The notes under the pieces: model-generated
What the model was told of the DNA's origin: nothing
What the model saw: the letters and a program-made list of their open reading frames with translations, nothing else
Database searches by the model: none
Part shown: positions 50,687 through 60,292 of the stretch, piece by piece
How positions within the stretch are numbered: the first letter of the stretch is position 1
Layout of the letters: each line of letters begins with the position of its first letter
Program-made: the position numbers and the translations under genes
Assembly (NCBI GenBank): GCA_964610315.1
Contig: CAZSVM010000003.1
Location: 48,100 to 112,099, forward strand
Direction: 5' to 3'
Source: JAQVEM01 sp964610315
GTDB lineage: Bacteria > Actinomycetota > Humimicrobiia > Humimicrobiales > Humimicrobiaceae
Length of the DNA: 64,000 bases

Positions 50687-51670
50687 TTATTTTCGGTTAA
50701 GGAGCTTATCTATTTCAATCATCTGCTCCCCGGTTAATGGCCCGAATTCCATAGCCTTTGCATTTTCATCTGCCTGTTTTTCTGTTTTGAATCCAGGAAT
50801 AGGAATGGTATTTTCACTTCTGCTCCAGATCCAGGCCAGAGCTCCCTGGGCCAGAGTTCTGCCGCTGGAGGTTATTATCTCTTTAACAGCATCGAGTTTT
50901 TTTAAAAATCCAGGTTCCGGCTTTCCATTTTTAAAATATGAAACCCAGCTATGACCGGCGCCCCTAACATCATTTTTTGACAGTTTTGAGGTTTCATTGA
51001 ATTTTCCGGTTAGCAGCCCCATGGCCAGAGGGCCGCGGTTAATACTTGCCAGATTATTATTTTCACATAAACGGACCATTTCCGGAGTATCATTAAGAAT
51101 ATTCAACTCATGTTCTACTGCACTGCAATTTTTATTTTCCGAGAATATTTCAGCTCCGCCTACAAGGTCGGTACTCCAGCCATAAGTACGGATTTTTCCT
51201 TTCTCAACAAGCCCGTCAAGTGTTTCACAAACGGAATAGATATCCGAGATAGAAATTTCCCAGACATGGAGCAAATATAAATCGATATAATCCGTGGCCA
51301 GTCTTCTCAGCGAAGCATCGCAGGCTCTCTCAATATAATCAGGGTTAATATTAATACCATGTAAGGTTCGGGTGGCTTCATTTGCAAAATTTCCAAATTT
51401 TGTAGAAATCACTACCTTATCTCTTTTTCCAGCAATCGCTTTTCCAATGATTTTCTCACTGTGACCAACACCGTAAACATCTGCCGTATCCAGGAAATTC
51501 ACTTCTAATTCCAGCGCTTTATGTATGGCCCGAATGGACTGTCCATCATCTATATTGCCCCAACCGCTTGATTTTTCTTCATTATACATTTCCCCGCCAA
51601 TTGCCCAGCAGCCCAGTCCCAGAGCACTTACTTCGATTCCGGATCTTCCTAATTTTCTTACCATTTTCAT
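50687..51670 (-). CDS. Aldo/keto reductase
   Basis: A 327-residue NADPH-dependent aldo/keto reductase with a TIM-barrel fold. Seen: SALGLGCWAIGG, FLDTADVYGVGHSEKIIGKA (catalytic Asp/Tyr), VISTKFGNF (Lys), DYIDLYLLHVWE (His position) and IPIPGFKTEKQADEN at the cofactor end. It is the last gene of the leftward glycoside group, after the GH2 gene; a sugar-derived substrate is a guess. Confidence 0.9.
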   Translation of the reverse strand: MKMVRKLGRSGIEVSALGLGCWAIGGEMYNEEKSSGWGNIDDGQSIRAIHKALELEVNFLDTADVYGVGHSEKIIGKAIAGKRDKVVISTKFGNFANEATRTLHGININPDYIERACDASLRRLATDYIDLYLLHVWEISISDIYSVCETLDGLVEKGKIRTYGWSTDLVGGAEIFSENKNCSAVEHELNILNDTPEMVRLCENNNLASINRGPLAMGLLTGKFNETSKLSKNDVRGAGHSWVSYFKNGKPEPGFLKKLDAVKEIITSSGRTLAQGALAWIWSRSENTIPIPGFKTEKQADENAKAMEFGPLTGEQMIEIDKLLNRK

Positions 51671-51783
51671 TTTTTACCTCCCATCAACCACTTTCATGGT
51701 ACAAAAATTTCCTAAAATTAGATTTTTTATATTTGATTTTTATATTTATTCAAAAAACCCCGCCAAATTACAGTTGGTATTTT

Positions 51784-54300
51784 CTACCTCTCCTCAATAT
51801 CATGTAAACTTCTTATTCTCAATTGTTTTTTTATTTCATCCAGTTTTATCTTTTTAGAAAGACTGGCTTTATTCAGAGTTATTTTTTTCATATATCCCGG
51901 GGAGAGATCAAAATAATTGTCATTAAATTGGCAGTCTGTTTTTCTCAAATCAAGTTCAACCGATTTCGCAAAAGCCTGCGATTCCAACTTAAATATAAAA
52001 TATTCATCTTCTTCACCGGCAGCTGCTTTTATTTCCGGATTTATGAAATTAAAATACTTAGGTTTTGTAAACAATAAAGTTCCGCTGCTCACGCACTGTC
52101 CATCAACATTAAAGAAAAACTCAAGATAAACATCTCTAATATTGTCTTTATTTATAATATCTTCAAAATTCAGTTTAACACAACTCTCAGCTTTTAACGA
52201 AGTTATGATAACCTCTTTTTTACCCTTACTTACAATTGGAATTTTTTTACTTCTGAGTTTCCACTCTGCTGCCCCTTCTATATCTTTTAATGTATCATTG
52301 GTAATATAAATATTTACCTTTGTTCCATTATCTTCGGCCGATATCAGCACCGGTGCGAAGAAACGTCTGGCATAATAATGAAGGGCTTTCCAGCGTCCAT
52401 AATAATCTATACTGGACCAGGAGGCTACCGGCCAGCAGTCGTTAAGCTGCCAGTACAGAGAGCCCATACAGTGCCCCCTGTTCCTCCTCCAGTGTTCTAC
52501 GCCATACTTTATAGCCTCTGCCTGTAAAATTTGTGATGTATAAAGTAGAGATTCAAAGTCCTTGGGATATTTAAATGTTTCGGCAAGATAGGTTAATATC
52601 TTGCTATTTGCTGAGCCGTTCTTCTGATGTTTTTCCATGACATAAGAAAATATGTTTCTATCCTCCGGAACGGTAAAACTCTCCACCGTCTTTATTGCCG
52701 GAAAGGATTGAAACCCAAATTCGGAAGTAAAGCGGAAATAATGATTGCGGTAGTCATTAAAAGGCTTTAATCCATGCCATACATCCCAGTAATGCACGTC
52801 TCCCCTGTTTTCATCATTGGGATTATCGAATCTACCTCCGGATGAAGGTGAAGAGGGCCAGTAAAATCGGTTTGGATCATATTTTTTTAATGCTTTTGAA
52901 ATAATCTCTTCGAATAGATAGATATACGTCTTTTTAATTTGCTTCATTTTAAGTGACAGTATATATTTTGGCACCTGCAATTCTACCGGCGGCTGTTTTT
53001 CAACCATATCTATTATCCACTCTATTTCATTATTTCCGCACCATAAACCCAGACAGGTATGATTTCTTAACCTTTTGATATTATCTTCTAGCTCCTGCTT
53101 CACATTGCTTATAAATTCTCTGTTCACAGGATAAATGGAACAGGCAAACATAAAATCCTGCCATACAATAAGACCGTACTGGTCACATAATTCAAAGAAA
53201 TAATCAGCCGGGTATATTCCTCCGCCCCATACCCGTATACAATTAAAATTAGCCTGGATACAGTTTTTTATCAGCATTTCGGTACGTTGGGGCGAATACC
53301 TGGACATCAAATTGTCTTCTATTATATAGTTTGCACCTCTGGCAAAAATTGGCACCCCGTTTATTTCAAATTCAAATGATTCCCCCCACTTATCATTTTT
53401 CTGTTTTATATTCAATGTCCTTAAACCTATTTTAAACTCCTTCGAATTCAATATTTTTCCTTCTCCCTTTAAATCTATCTTAACCCTGTAAAGAGACTGT
53501 TTTCCATAACCATTTGGCCACCATAGCTCCGGCTCTTTAATTGTAAAGTCTGCATTATAATTTTTATTTAAATAATCAGCTTCAAGAGTTCTGGATATCT
53601 TCCTGCCCTCAGGAGAAATAATAGAAATTTCCAGACTTAGCTTTTCTTTAACCCATATTTCAGTACTTATCCGGATTCTAAGGTTAACACTATTTTTTCG
53701 ATGATTCTGGGTAATATATGTATCTTTTAAACGGGCCATCTTAAAAAACTTTAAACTAATATCCCTCCATATACCCGAATCAGGAACCTCCGGCCCCCAA
53801 TCCCAGCCGAACATACTATGAGCTTTACGGAGATGATAAAAGCCAGGTACGGCTATATTAAATTTTCTTTCCAGCAGAGGATTTTCTTTTTGCATCCGCT
53901 CGATATATCGCGTAGGAGAGTAAAATATAATATGAATATTATTCCTGCCCTCTTTTAATGCTGCTTTTACATTAAATTTGTAACTGCGGTGCATGTTATC
54001 AGTTCTGGCCACTAACTTTCCATTAACCTTAATTTCGGCAAGAGTATCCAATCCTTCGCAGCAGAGAAAAATTCTATCATATTTTAACATTTCATCGGAT
54101 ATATGAAATTCTCTGCTGTATTCATAATCATTATAAGAGAGCGCAAGTGCTTTGTCTTCGTTATCTCTATAAAAGGGGTCTTCCATCAATCCTTCGCGTA
54201 GTAAGTCTGTAAAAACGGAGCCCGGAACCTGAGCATTACTCCAGTGCTCTTTCCTGGTATCCTTCATCTTCCATTTACCATTCAGGCTGTAAACTTCCAT
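51784..54300 (-). CDS. Glycoside hydrolase family 2, beta-mannosidase type
   Basis: An 838-residue GH2 enzyme without signal peptide, so cytoplasmic. Domain order: sugar-binding jelly roll (1-180, with HSMFGWDWGPEV), Ig-like domain, TIM barrel (about 300-650) and C-terminal beta domains. The acid/base lies in CGNNE (E425) and the nucleophile in SEFGFQS (E527); the latter sequence is the beta-mannosidase version. GSLYWQLNDCWPVASW also fits. It should release mannose from short beta-mannosides imported by the nearby transporter. Confidence 0.9.
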   Translation of the reverse strand: MEVYSLNGKWKMKDTRKEHWSNAQVPGSVFTDLLREGLMEDPFYRDNEDKALALSYNDYEYSREFHISDEMLKYDRIFLCCEGLDTLAEIKVNGKLVARTDNMHRSYKFNVKAALKEGRNNIHIIFYSPTRYIERMQKENPLLERKFNIAVPGFYHLRKAHSMFGWDWGPEVPDSGIWRDISLKFFKMARLKDTYITQNHRKNSVNLRIRISTEIWVKEKLSLEISIISPEGRKISRTLEADYLNKNYNADFTIKEPELWWPNGYGKQSLYRVKIDLKGEGKILNSKEFKIGLRTLNIKQKNDKWGESFEFEINGVPIFARGANYIIEDNLMSRYSPQRTEMLIKNCIQANFNCIRVWGGGIYPADYFFELCDQYGLIVWQDFMFACSIYPVNREFISNVKQELEDNIKRLRNHTCLGLWCGNNEIEWIIDMVEKQPPVELQVPKYILSLKMKQIKKTYIYLFEEIISKALKKYDPNRFYWPSSPSSGGRFDNPNDENRGDVHYWDVWHGLKPFNDYRNHYFRFTSEFGFQSFPAIKTVESFTVPEDRNIFSYVMEKHQKNGSANSKILTYLAETFKYPKDFESLLYTSQILQAEAIKYGVEHWRRNRGHCMGSLYWQLNDCWPVASWSSIDYYGRWKALHYYARRFFAPVLISAEDNGTKVNIYITNDTLKDIEGAAEWKLRSKKIPIVSKGKKEVIITSLKAESCVKLNFEDIINKDNIRDVYLEFFFNVDGQCVSSGTLLFTKPKYFNFINPEIKAAAGEEDEYFIFKLESQAFAKSVELDLRKTDCQFNDNYFDLSPGYMKKITLNKASLSKKIKLDEIKKQLRIRSLHDIEER

Positions 54301-54464
54301 AAAATCTCCTTAACCAGGTACTCCAAAAATTGATTTTCCCCGGAGACATAACTCCTTCAAAAATTGAATACCTAAATATTGATTATTATTTTTTTAAAGG
54401 GTACTAAATTACAATAAATATTAACGTAAATTTAGAAACAGCCTATTAATAACCGATAAATCAA

Positions 54465-55016
54465 CTATTTTAATTCCCTTACAACTCTGCATGGATTTCC
54501 CAGTGCCAGTACATTGGAGGGGACATCCTTATTTACAATACTGCCTGCTCCTATAACTGAATTATTTCCTATTTTTATACCGGCAAGAATAATTGCGCCT
54601 GCGCCTATCCAGATATTACTTCCTATTTCTATAGGAAGGGCATATTCCAGTCCGCTCTCTCTTATATCAGGAGTAGTGGGGTGTGTAGCTGTACATATCT
54701 GTACATAAGGTGCTAGAAAAACATTATCACCCATTTTGACACTGTTTGCATCAAGTATTATACAGCCATGGTTTGCATAAAAATTTTTTCCAAAAATTAT
54801 ATTATATCCATAATCACAGTAAAATGGCGGTTCTATCCAACATTTTTTATCCGTTCTAAATAATTTTTTAAGGATTCTTAGTTTTTCGTTATATCTGGTG
54901 GGATAAATCCTGTTAAATCTATAGCATAATTCTTTTGCATAATCTCTTTCTCTGGATAGTTCCTTGTCTACAGCACAGTAAAGTTGTCCGGATAACATTT
55001 TTTCCTTTTCTGTCAT
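54465..55016 (-). CDS. Maltose/galactoside O-acetyltransferase (LacA/Maa family)
   Basis: A 183-residue left-handed beta-helix acetyltransferase using acetyl-CoA. The N-terminal MTEKEKMLSGQLYCA is the Maa signature; hexapeptide repeats run from about residue 75 to the end (GCIILDANSVKMG, IWIGAGAIILAG, NSVIGAGSIV), with the catalytic His in TATHPT. It sits between the GH1 and GH2 genes (15 bases after GH1), so it may acetylate surplus glycosides, as proposed for lacA. Confidence 0.9.
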   Translation of the reverse strand: MTEKEKMLSGQLYCAVDKELSRERDYAKELCYRFNRIYPTRYNEKLRILKKLFRTDKKCWIEPPFYCDYGYNIIFGKNFYANHGCIILDANSVKMGDNVFLAPYVQICTATHPTTPDIRESGLEYALPIEIGSNIWIGAGAIILAGIKIGNNSVIGAGSIVNKDVPSNVLALGNPCRVVRELK

Positions 55017-55031
55017 TTCTTAAGCCCCATA

Positions 55032-56372
55032 TTATTTTATAATTCTGGTTCTTATTAAATCTCTATACCAAAATGCGCTACTTTTTGGTATCCTTTCCTG
55101 TGTTTTGTAATCCACATAGACGATCCCGAATCTCTTTGAGTACCCATGCTGCCATTCAAAGTTATCTATTAGAGACCATAAAAAATACCCTTTTACATCC
55201 ATTCCTTTTTGATTTAATCTGGCAATTTTCAATAGGTGTCTCCTTAAATAATCGATCCGTTTAACATCGCGTACTTCTCCCTTCTTGGATAATCTATCCT
55301 CAAATGCAGCGCCGTTTTCCGTAATATAAATGGGTAGTTTTGTATATTCATTTCTTAACCTTAATATAAGATCATATAAAGCTTTTGGCACTATTTCCCA
55401 GTCCATCTCTGTTCTGGCAAAATTACCATGAACCTTCTTAAATTTTAATTCCGAATCCGGTGATGACTTTATCAGCTCGCGGCTATAATAATTCACTCCC
55501 AAAAAATCATTTTTAATGGATATTTCTTGCAGGTCATCGTCTTTCACAAAATCAAAATTGCCCATAAGTTCTCCATATATTTCTTTCATATCTTCAGGGT
55601 AAGAGGCTTTGAAAATAGGATCCAAAAACCATCTATTAAAATAACCATCAAATATGGAAGCTGCTTTTATATCCCCTTTGGATTTAGTTACCGGATATGC
55701 CGGTGTAAAGTTTAGAGTTATTCCAATTTCCCCATTTTTAAAATTAAGTTTTCTAAATTTTCCCACTGCATATCCATGAGATAATAAAATATGGTGTGCC
55801 GCTGTTAATGCTTCTCTTAAATCCTTATGTCCAGGAGCATGTTTACCCTCATAATAACTGAAAATAGATGAACAGAAGGGCTCGTTATGAGTTACCCATA
55901 ATTTTACGGAATCACCAAGTTCCTCGAATACTTTTTGGGCATATTCTCCGAACCACTTAACCGAGTCCCTGTTTAGCCAGCCGCCCATATTATATGTCCA
56001 TACCGGTAAATCCCAATGATATAGAGTAACAACCGGTTTTATATTTCTTGCCCTGAGCTCATTTACTAAATTCTTGTAAAACTCCATTCCTTTTGGGTTA
56101 TACTTTCCCTTCTCCGGAAAAATCCTGGACCATGAAATTGAAAACCGGTAAGCGTCGGTACCTATTCTTTCCATTAATTCCAGATCTTCTTTATATCTAT
56201 GATAATGATCACAGGCAGTATCACCGGTATCCCCCATGTAGGTCTTGCCAGGAGTTTTTGAAAATATATCCCATATAGAAGGGGTTCTTCCATCTTCATC
56301 TACAGCCCCTTCTATCTGATAGGATGATGTTGCAGTGCCAAATAAAAAATTATCTTCGAATTTTATAGTCAT
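55032..56372 (-). CDS. Glycoside hydrolase family 1 beta-glucosidase
   Basis: A 446-residue retaining beta-glycosidase. N-terminal FLFGTATSSYQIEGA; acid/base in THNEP (E164) and nucleophile in YITENG (E352); C-terminal GYFLWSLIDNFEW and KRFGIVYVD. No signal peptide, so cytoplasmic hydrolysis of cellobiose-like or other beta-glycosides. Length is typical for bacterial BglA/BglB. Confidence 0.94.
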   Translation of the reverse strand: MTIKFEDNFLFGTATSSYQIEGAVDEDGRTPSIWDIFSKTPGKTYMGDTGDTACDHYHRYKEDLELMERIGTDAYRFSISWSRIFPEKGKYNPKGMEFYKNLVNELRARNIKPVVTLYHWDLPVWTYNMGGWLNRDSVKWFGEYAQKVFEELGDSVKLWVTHNEPFCSSIFSYYEGKHAPGHKDLREALTAAHHILLSHGYAVGKFRKLNFKNGEIGITLNFTPAYPVTKSKGDIKAASIFDGYFNRWFLDPIFKASYPEDMKEIYGELMGNFDFVKDDDLQEISIKNDFLGVNYYSRELIKSSPDSELKFKKVHGNFARTEMDWEIVPKALYDLILRLRNEYTKLPIYITENGAAFEDRLSKKGEVRDVKRIDYLRRHLLKIARLNQKGMDVKGYFLWSLIDNFEWQHGYSKRFGIVYVDYKTQERIPKSSAFWYRDLIRTRIIK

Positions 56373-56450
56373 TTCTTTTCATCCCTTTTTAAAATATTAA
56401 TTATAATAGTTTTCAAAAATTATTTAAAAGTTAAATATATAAATTGCTTT

Positions 56451-58892
56451 CTAATTACCCAGTATTGCATTAACCTCTACCACTTTATCCTTTTTATTAA
56501 AGGGGATTAAATTTCCCTTTACCTGCTTACCGTTTATAGTTAAACTTTTTATACCTTTGTTTATCCTGTCAGGGTTCATTACCGTAATATTATATCTAAC
56601 TCCCCGGAATAAGCGGGTTACATTGAACCTTTCCCACTGCCCGGGAATACAGGGATCCACCAACAAACCTTTATAGTCAGGCTTGATCCCCAAAATTGCC
56701 TGAGATATATTTACAAAACACCATGCCGCTGTACCGGTAAGCCAGGAATTTTTTGCTTCCCCAAATGTAGGCGCATCACGTCCTGCAATCATTTGTGCAT
56801 AACAGTATGGTTCACAGCGATAGATTTCTATGATCTTTTCCTTGGTACTGGGGCAAATACGCAGAAAATAATCAAAAGCCTTATCCCCATTACCTATTAT
56901 AGTTTCAGATATGGATATCCAGGGATTATTATGACAGAATATTCCTGCATTCTCTTTATATCCCGGCGGATAGGAAGAAATTTCTCCAAGATTCAGGTAA
57001 TAATGTGAGTATGCAGGTTGATTTAAGACTATACCATTGGGAGTTGCCAGATATTTTTCTACACTGGCCAGAGCTTCTTGAGCCATTCCATTTTTCAGAC
57101 CGACACCGCCCATAATACACCAGCCCTGTGATTCAATAAATATCTTTCCTTCCTCACATTCTTTGGAACCCACTTTATTTCCATAATAGTCATAAGCCCT
57201 TAGAAACCACTGGCCATCCCAGCCGTGTTTTTCCACAGCTTTACTAATTAATTCATAACTCTTTTGCAGCCTTTTAATTTTCTCATCCAAATTAATCTGG
57301 TGCAGAAGTGCAATCAGTTCACTGCAGGCATAAAGAAAAAGTCCTGCAATCATAACCGATTCTGCTACTCCTCCCGGCCTGTCTCCATAAATCTGAAAAC
57401 TTTCCCCGGGATGTTTTGAGAAACAATTTAGATTCAGGCAATCATTCCAATCAGCATGACCTATAAGGGGAAGATTGTGGGGGCCAAGATTTTTGAGGGT
57501 ATATTCTATACTGAGGAAAAGATGATCAAGAAGAGTATCTTTACTGTCAGGAATATCCGAATAGCCGGTTGCTTCATCAAGAATAGAGTAGTCTCCTGTT
57601 TCTTTAATATAAGCACAGGTAGAAACTATGAGCCATAACGGATCGTCATTAAATCCTCCTCCTACATCCTTATTACCTTTTTTGGTAAGCGGCTGATACT
57701 GATGATAGCAGCTTCCATCAGAAAGCTGTACTCCGGCAATATCCAGGATTCTCTGTCGTGACCGTTCCGGCACCATGTGGACGAAACCCAGCAGATCCTG
57801 ATTGGAATCTCTGAATCCCATTCCACGTCCAATACCGGATTCATAATAGGATGCGGATCTGGACAGATTAAAAGTTACCATACACTGGTACTGATTCCAG
57901 ATATTAACCATACGCGCGACGTGTTCATTTTCTATATCCACTTTATATTTACCAAGCAATTCGGCCCAGTACTCCTTTAATTTATTGAAAGCTTTATTTA
58001 CAGTTTCGGACTTCTTATAAGTCTTCATTTTAAGATGGAACGAATTCTTATTTATGACATTGGGAGCAGAAAATTTTTCTTCTTCCTTATTTTCTATATA
58101 CCCCAGTATGAAATGGAGATTTTTCTTCTCACCTGGTTTTAAAGTAATATTAACCTGATGGGCACCTATAGGGTACCAGCCATTGGCAACTGAATTAGTG
58201 CATTTTCCGTCGGCAACTGCAGCAGGATTTTCAAACCCATTATAATCACCAATAAAAGCATCACGGCTGGTATCGAATCCATTTATTTCCCGGCTGCAGG
58301 TAAAGTAGGCATAATGATTTCTTCGCTCTCTATATTCGGTTTTATGAAAAATAGTTTCATTTTCTACTTCTACTTCACCGGTATTGAGATTACGCTGAAA
58401 GTTGGTCATATCGTCCATAGCATCCCATAGACAGAACTCTATAAATGAAAAAAGAGTTATTTCTTTATCCATATCTGTATTATTGAATAGTGCAAGGTTC
58501 CATATTTCCATATTTTCTCCGAGAGGCACAAAATAGGTTACTTCTGCTTCTATTCCGTTTTTTTGACCTTTTATTACAGTATATCCCAGACCATGACGGC
58601 AGGAGTATTCATCCAATTTTGTACGGCTGGGTTTCCAGCTGGGATTCCAGATTATATTATTATCCTTTATATAAAGGTATCTTCCTCCTGAATCTGCAGG
58701 AACATTATTATATCTATAACGGGTTAAACGTCTGAGGCGTGCATCCTGGTAAAAACTATATCCTCCCGCCGTATTGGAAATAATACCAAAATACTTTTCA
58801 CATCCCAGGTAATTTATCCAGGGCAAAGGAGTTTCCGGGTTCTTAATAACGTATTCTTTACTTTGATCATCAAAATAGCCGTATTTGTTCAT
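56451..58892 (-). CDS. GH94 cellobiose/oligosaccharide phosphorylase
   Basis: An 813-residue GH94 enzyme that splits a beta-glucosyl disaccharide with phosphate to give glucose-1-phosphate, saving ATP. Seen: the N-terminal PWINYLG and GGYSFYQDARLRRLTRYRYN (in parts), RGMGFRDSNQDLLG (356-369), the general-acid region HADWNDCLN (about 479-487) and GDRPGGVAESV. The length fits cellobiose phosphorylase better than the longer cyclic-glucan or chitobiose enzymes. A strong ribosome site (AAGGAGATGAG) precedes the ATG, and a LacI-type operator lies 59 bases upstream. Exact disaccharide preference needs assay. Confidence 0.92.
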   Translation of the reverse strand: MNKYGYFDDQSKEYVIKNPETPLPWINYLGCEKYFGIISNTAGGYSFYQDARLRRLTRYRYNNVPADSGGRYLYIKDNNIIWNPSWKPSRTKLDEYSCRHGLGYTVIKGQKNGIEAEVTYFVPLGENMEIWNLALFNNTDMDKEITLFSFIEFCLWDAMDDMTNFQRNLNTGEVEVENETIFHKTEYRERRNHYAYFTCSREINGFDTSRDAFIGDYNGFENPAAVADGKCTNSVANGWYPIGAHQVNITLKPGEKKNLHFILGYIENKEEEKFSAPNVINKNSFHLKMKTYKKSETVNKAFNKLKEYWAELLGKYKVDIENEHVARMVNIWNQYQCMVTFNLSRSASYYESGIGRGMGFRDSNQDLLGFVHMVPERSRQRILDIAGVQLSDGSCYHQYQPLTKKGNKDVGGGFNDDPLWLIVSTCAYIKETGDYSILDEATGYSDIPDSKDTLLDHLFLSIEYTLKNLGPHNLPLIGHADWNDCLNLNCFSKHPGESFQIYGDRPGGVAESVMIAGLFLYACSELIALLHQINLDEKIKRLQKSYELISKAVEKHGWDGQWFLRAYDYYGNKVGSKECEEGKIFIESQGWCIMGGVGLKNGMAQEALASVEKYLATPNGIVLNQPAYSHYYLNLGEISSYPPGYKENAGIFCHNNPWISISETIIGNGDKAFDYFLRICPSTKEKIIEIYRCEPYCYAQMIAGRDAPTFGEAKNSWLTGTAAWCFVNISQAILGIKPDYKGLLVDPCIPGQWERFNVTRLFRGVRYNITVMNPDRINKGIKSLTINGKQVKGNLIPFNKKDKVVEVNAILGN

Positions 58893-58950
58893 TGCTCATC
58901 TCCTTTGTTCTGAAATCTAATATTTTTTATAAAAATTTATCATTAAAATA

Positions 58951-58974
58951 TAAACGCGTGTTTATTTAATTTTA
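58951..58974 (-). promoter_or_regulatory. LacI-type operator and -10 element before the GH94 gene
   Basis: On the minus strand TAAAAT (58969-58974) is followed after four bases by TAAACACGCGTTTA (58951-58964), differing from the perfect lacI palindrome at one base. The same -10 hexamer and operator order occur at the importer and lacI promoters. The -35 region is poor, which may mean an activator or a weak promoter. Confidence 0.6.
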
Positions 58975-59073
58975 ATCTTTTTCCTTTCCTTACCTTTAAA
59001 TATGATTTTCTTATCTCAGTCTGATAATTTATTTCCCTAACAAATAGAAATAATACTCTAATAAACAAATTCG

Positions 59074-60117
59074 TTACTTTAATCTCTTTGTTGATTCTCT
59101 TATAATTAATTCTGCAGAAACAGTATAATATTCTGTCGAATTAATACCATTTTCAATAAAATTTATCAGATTTCCTGTAGCCACAGACGCCATTTCCAGA
59201 ATAGGGTTTCTGACAGTAGTAAGAGCCGGTGAAACATAACTGGCAATTTTTATATCATCATAACCGACAATGGAAATATCATTGGGGATTCTAAATCCCA
59301 TTTTCTTTATAGCATTCATAGCCCCGATAGCCATTGAATCATTGGACGAAAAAATAGCTGTTATACGATTTTTATTCTTATCTTTTAAAAGCTGATTTAT
59401 ACACTTATACCCACTATCTTCAGTAAAATCCCCGTAAGCTATATATTTTTTTCTAATAGGGAGTTTTGCTTCATTCATTGCTTTTTGGTACCCTTCCAGC
59501 CGTTTAAAACCTGAATATTTATTCATATCTCCGCAAATATGCGCTATCTCTTTATGACCGTAGTCTATCAAATGTTTGGTAGCTTTATATCCGCCGTTAT
59601 AATTATCGGAATTAACAATAATATAATTGCCTGTAGTCCTGTTTTGGTTTTGCTCCTGATCTATTATGGTTATTTTATACCCGGATCCTATAAGATCAAA
59701 AATTTCCTGAGAGTTGTTATTAGCCCCTAAAAAAATTCCTCCGGATAACGTTTTACTGTTAAAAAGGCTTCTTATTTTTTTAAAATCATCTCTACCATTA
59801 ATTATGGAAACCAATGCGTTATATCCTAATTTATCCGCATAATCTATTATCGCCGCTTCGAAAGGAGAAATATATACATTCTGGAAAACTCTGAATTCTT
59901 CACTGCCAAGCTTAATATTAGCTATAAAAATACCTATAATTCTACTCTCTTTACCAGCAAGTGTTCTTGCTGGAGCATGAGGAACGTAACCATATTTTTT
60001 GATAATTCTGTTTACTTTTTCTTTTGTTTCAGGTGTTACATTAGTGTAATTATTTACCACTCTGGATACGGTACTTCTTGAAACTCCCGCCAATTTAGCT
60101 ATCTCTTTACTATACAT
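59074..60117 (-). CDS. LacI family transcriptional regulator of the glycoside locus
   Basis: A 347-residue LacI/GalR protein: HTH at residues 3-24 (SKEIAKLAGVSRSTVSRVV), hinge helix (APARTLAGKESR, in the LA position), then a sugar-binding-protein-like core (GIFIANIKL, GGIFLGANNNS, VGYDDIKIASYVSPALTTV). Intact throughout. Two overlapping operators precede it, implying autoregulation, and matching sites precede the importer and GH94 genes. The inducer is probably a disaccharide or monosaccharide from the pathway; its identity is not readable. Confidence 0.93.
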   Translation of the reverse strand: MYSKEIAKLAGVSRSTVSRVVNNYTNVTPETKEKVNRIIKKYGYVPHAPARTLAGKESRIIGIFIANIKLGSEEFRVFQNVYISPFEAAIIDYADKLGYNALVSIINGRDDFKKIRSLFNSKTLSGGIFLGANNNSQEIFDLIGSGYKITIIDQEQNQNRTTGNYIIVNSDNYNGGYKATKHLIDYGHKEIAHICGDMNKYSGFKRLEGYQKAMNEAKLPIRKKYIAYGDFTEDSGYKCINQLLKDKNKNRITAIFSSNDSMAIGAMNAIKKMGFRIPNDISIVGYDDIKIASYVSPALTTVRNPILEMASVATGNLINFIENGINSTEYYTVSAELIIRESTKRLK

Positions 60118-60144
60118 ATTAATCTACTGTTCCCTTTATTATAA

Positions 60145-60200
60145 TAAACACGTGTTTAAATTCGTGCTCATTATTTTACAACAGGCTCTTCTATAGTCAA
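60145..60200 (-). promoter_or_regulatory. lacI promoter with two overlapping operators
   Basis: On the minus strand TTGACT (60195-60200), 16 bases, TAAAAT (60173-60178), then TGAGCACGAATTTA (60157-60170) and the perfect palindrome TAAACACGTGTTTA (60145-60158), sharing two bases. The cassette from -35 to first operator is nearly identical to that of the importer promoter at 44826-44870. Confidence 0.7.
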
Positions 60201-60292
60201 GTATTCAAATTGCATATTACATATTATTTAAAATCTGATTATCTATAAATACGGCAGATCAGAGCCAATAAGGGCTGAATAATTCTTATAAA

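Noticed and set aside
54275..54349. A 24-residue ORF (minus strand) beginning just upstream of the GH2 gene and overlapping its start.
   Set aside because: The ribosome-site-like GGAG is only two bases from its ATG, it overlaps the real gene start, and its composition shows no sign of a protein.
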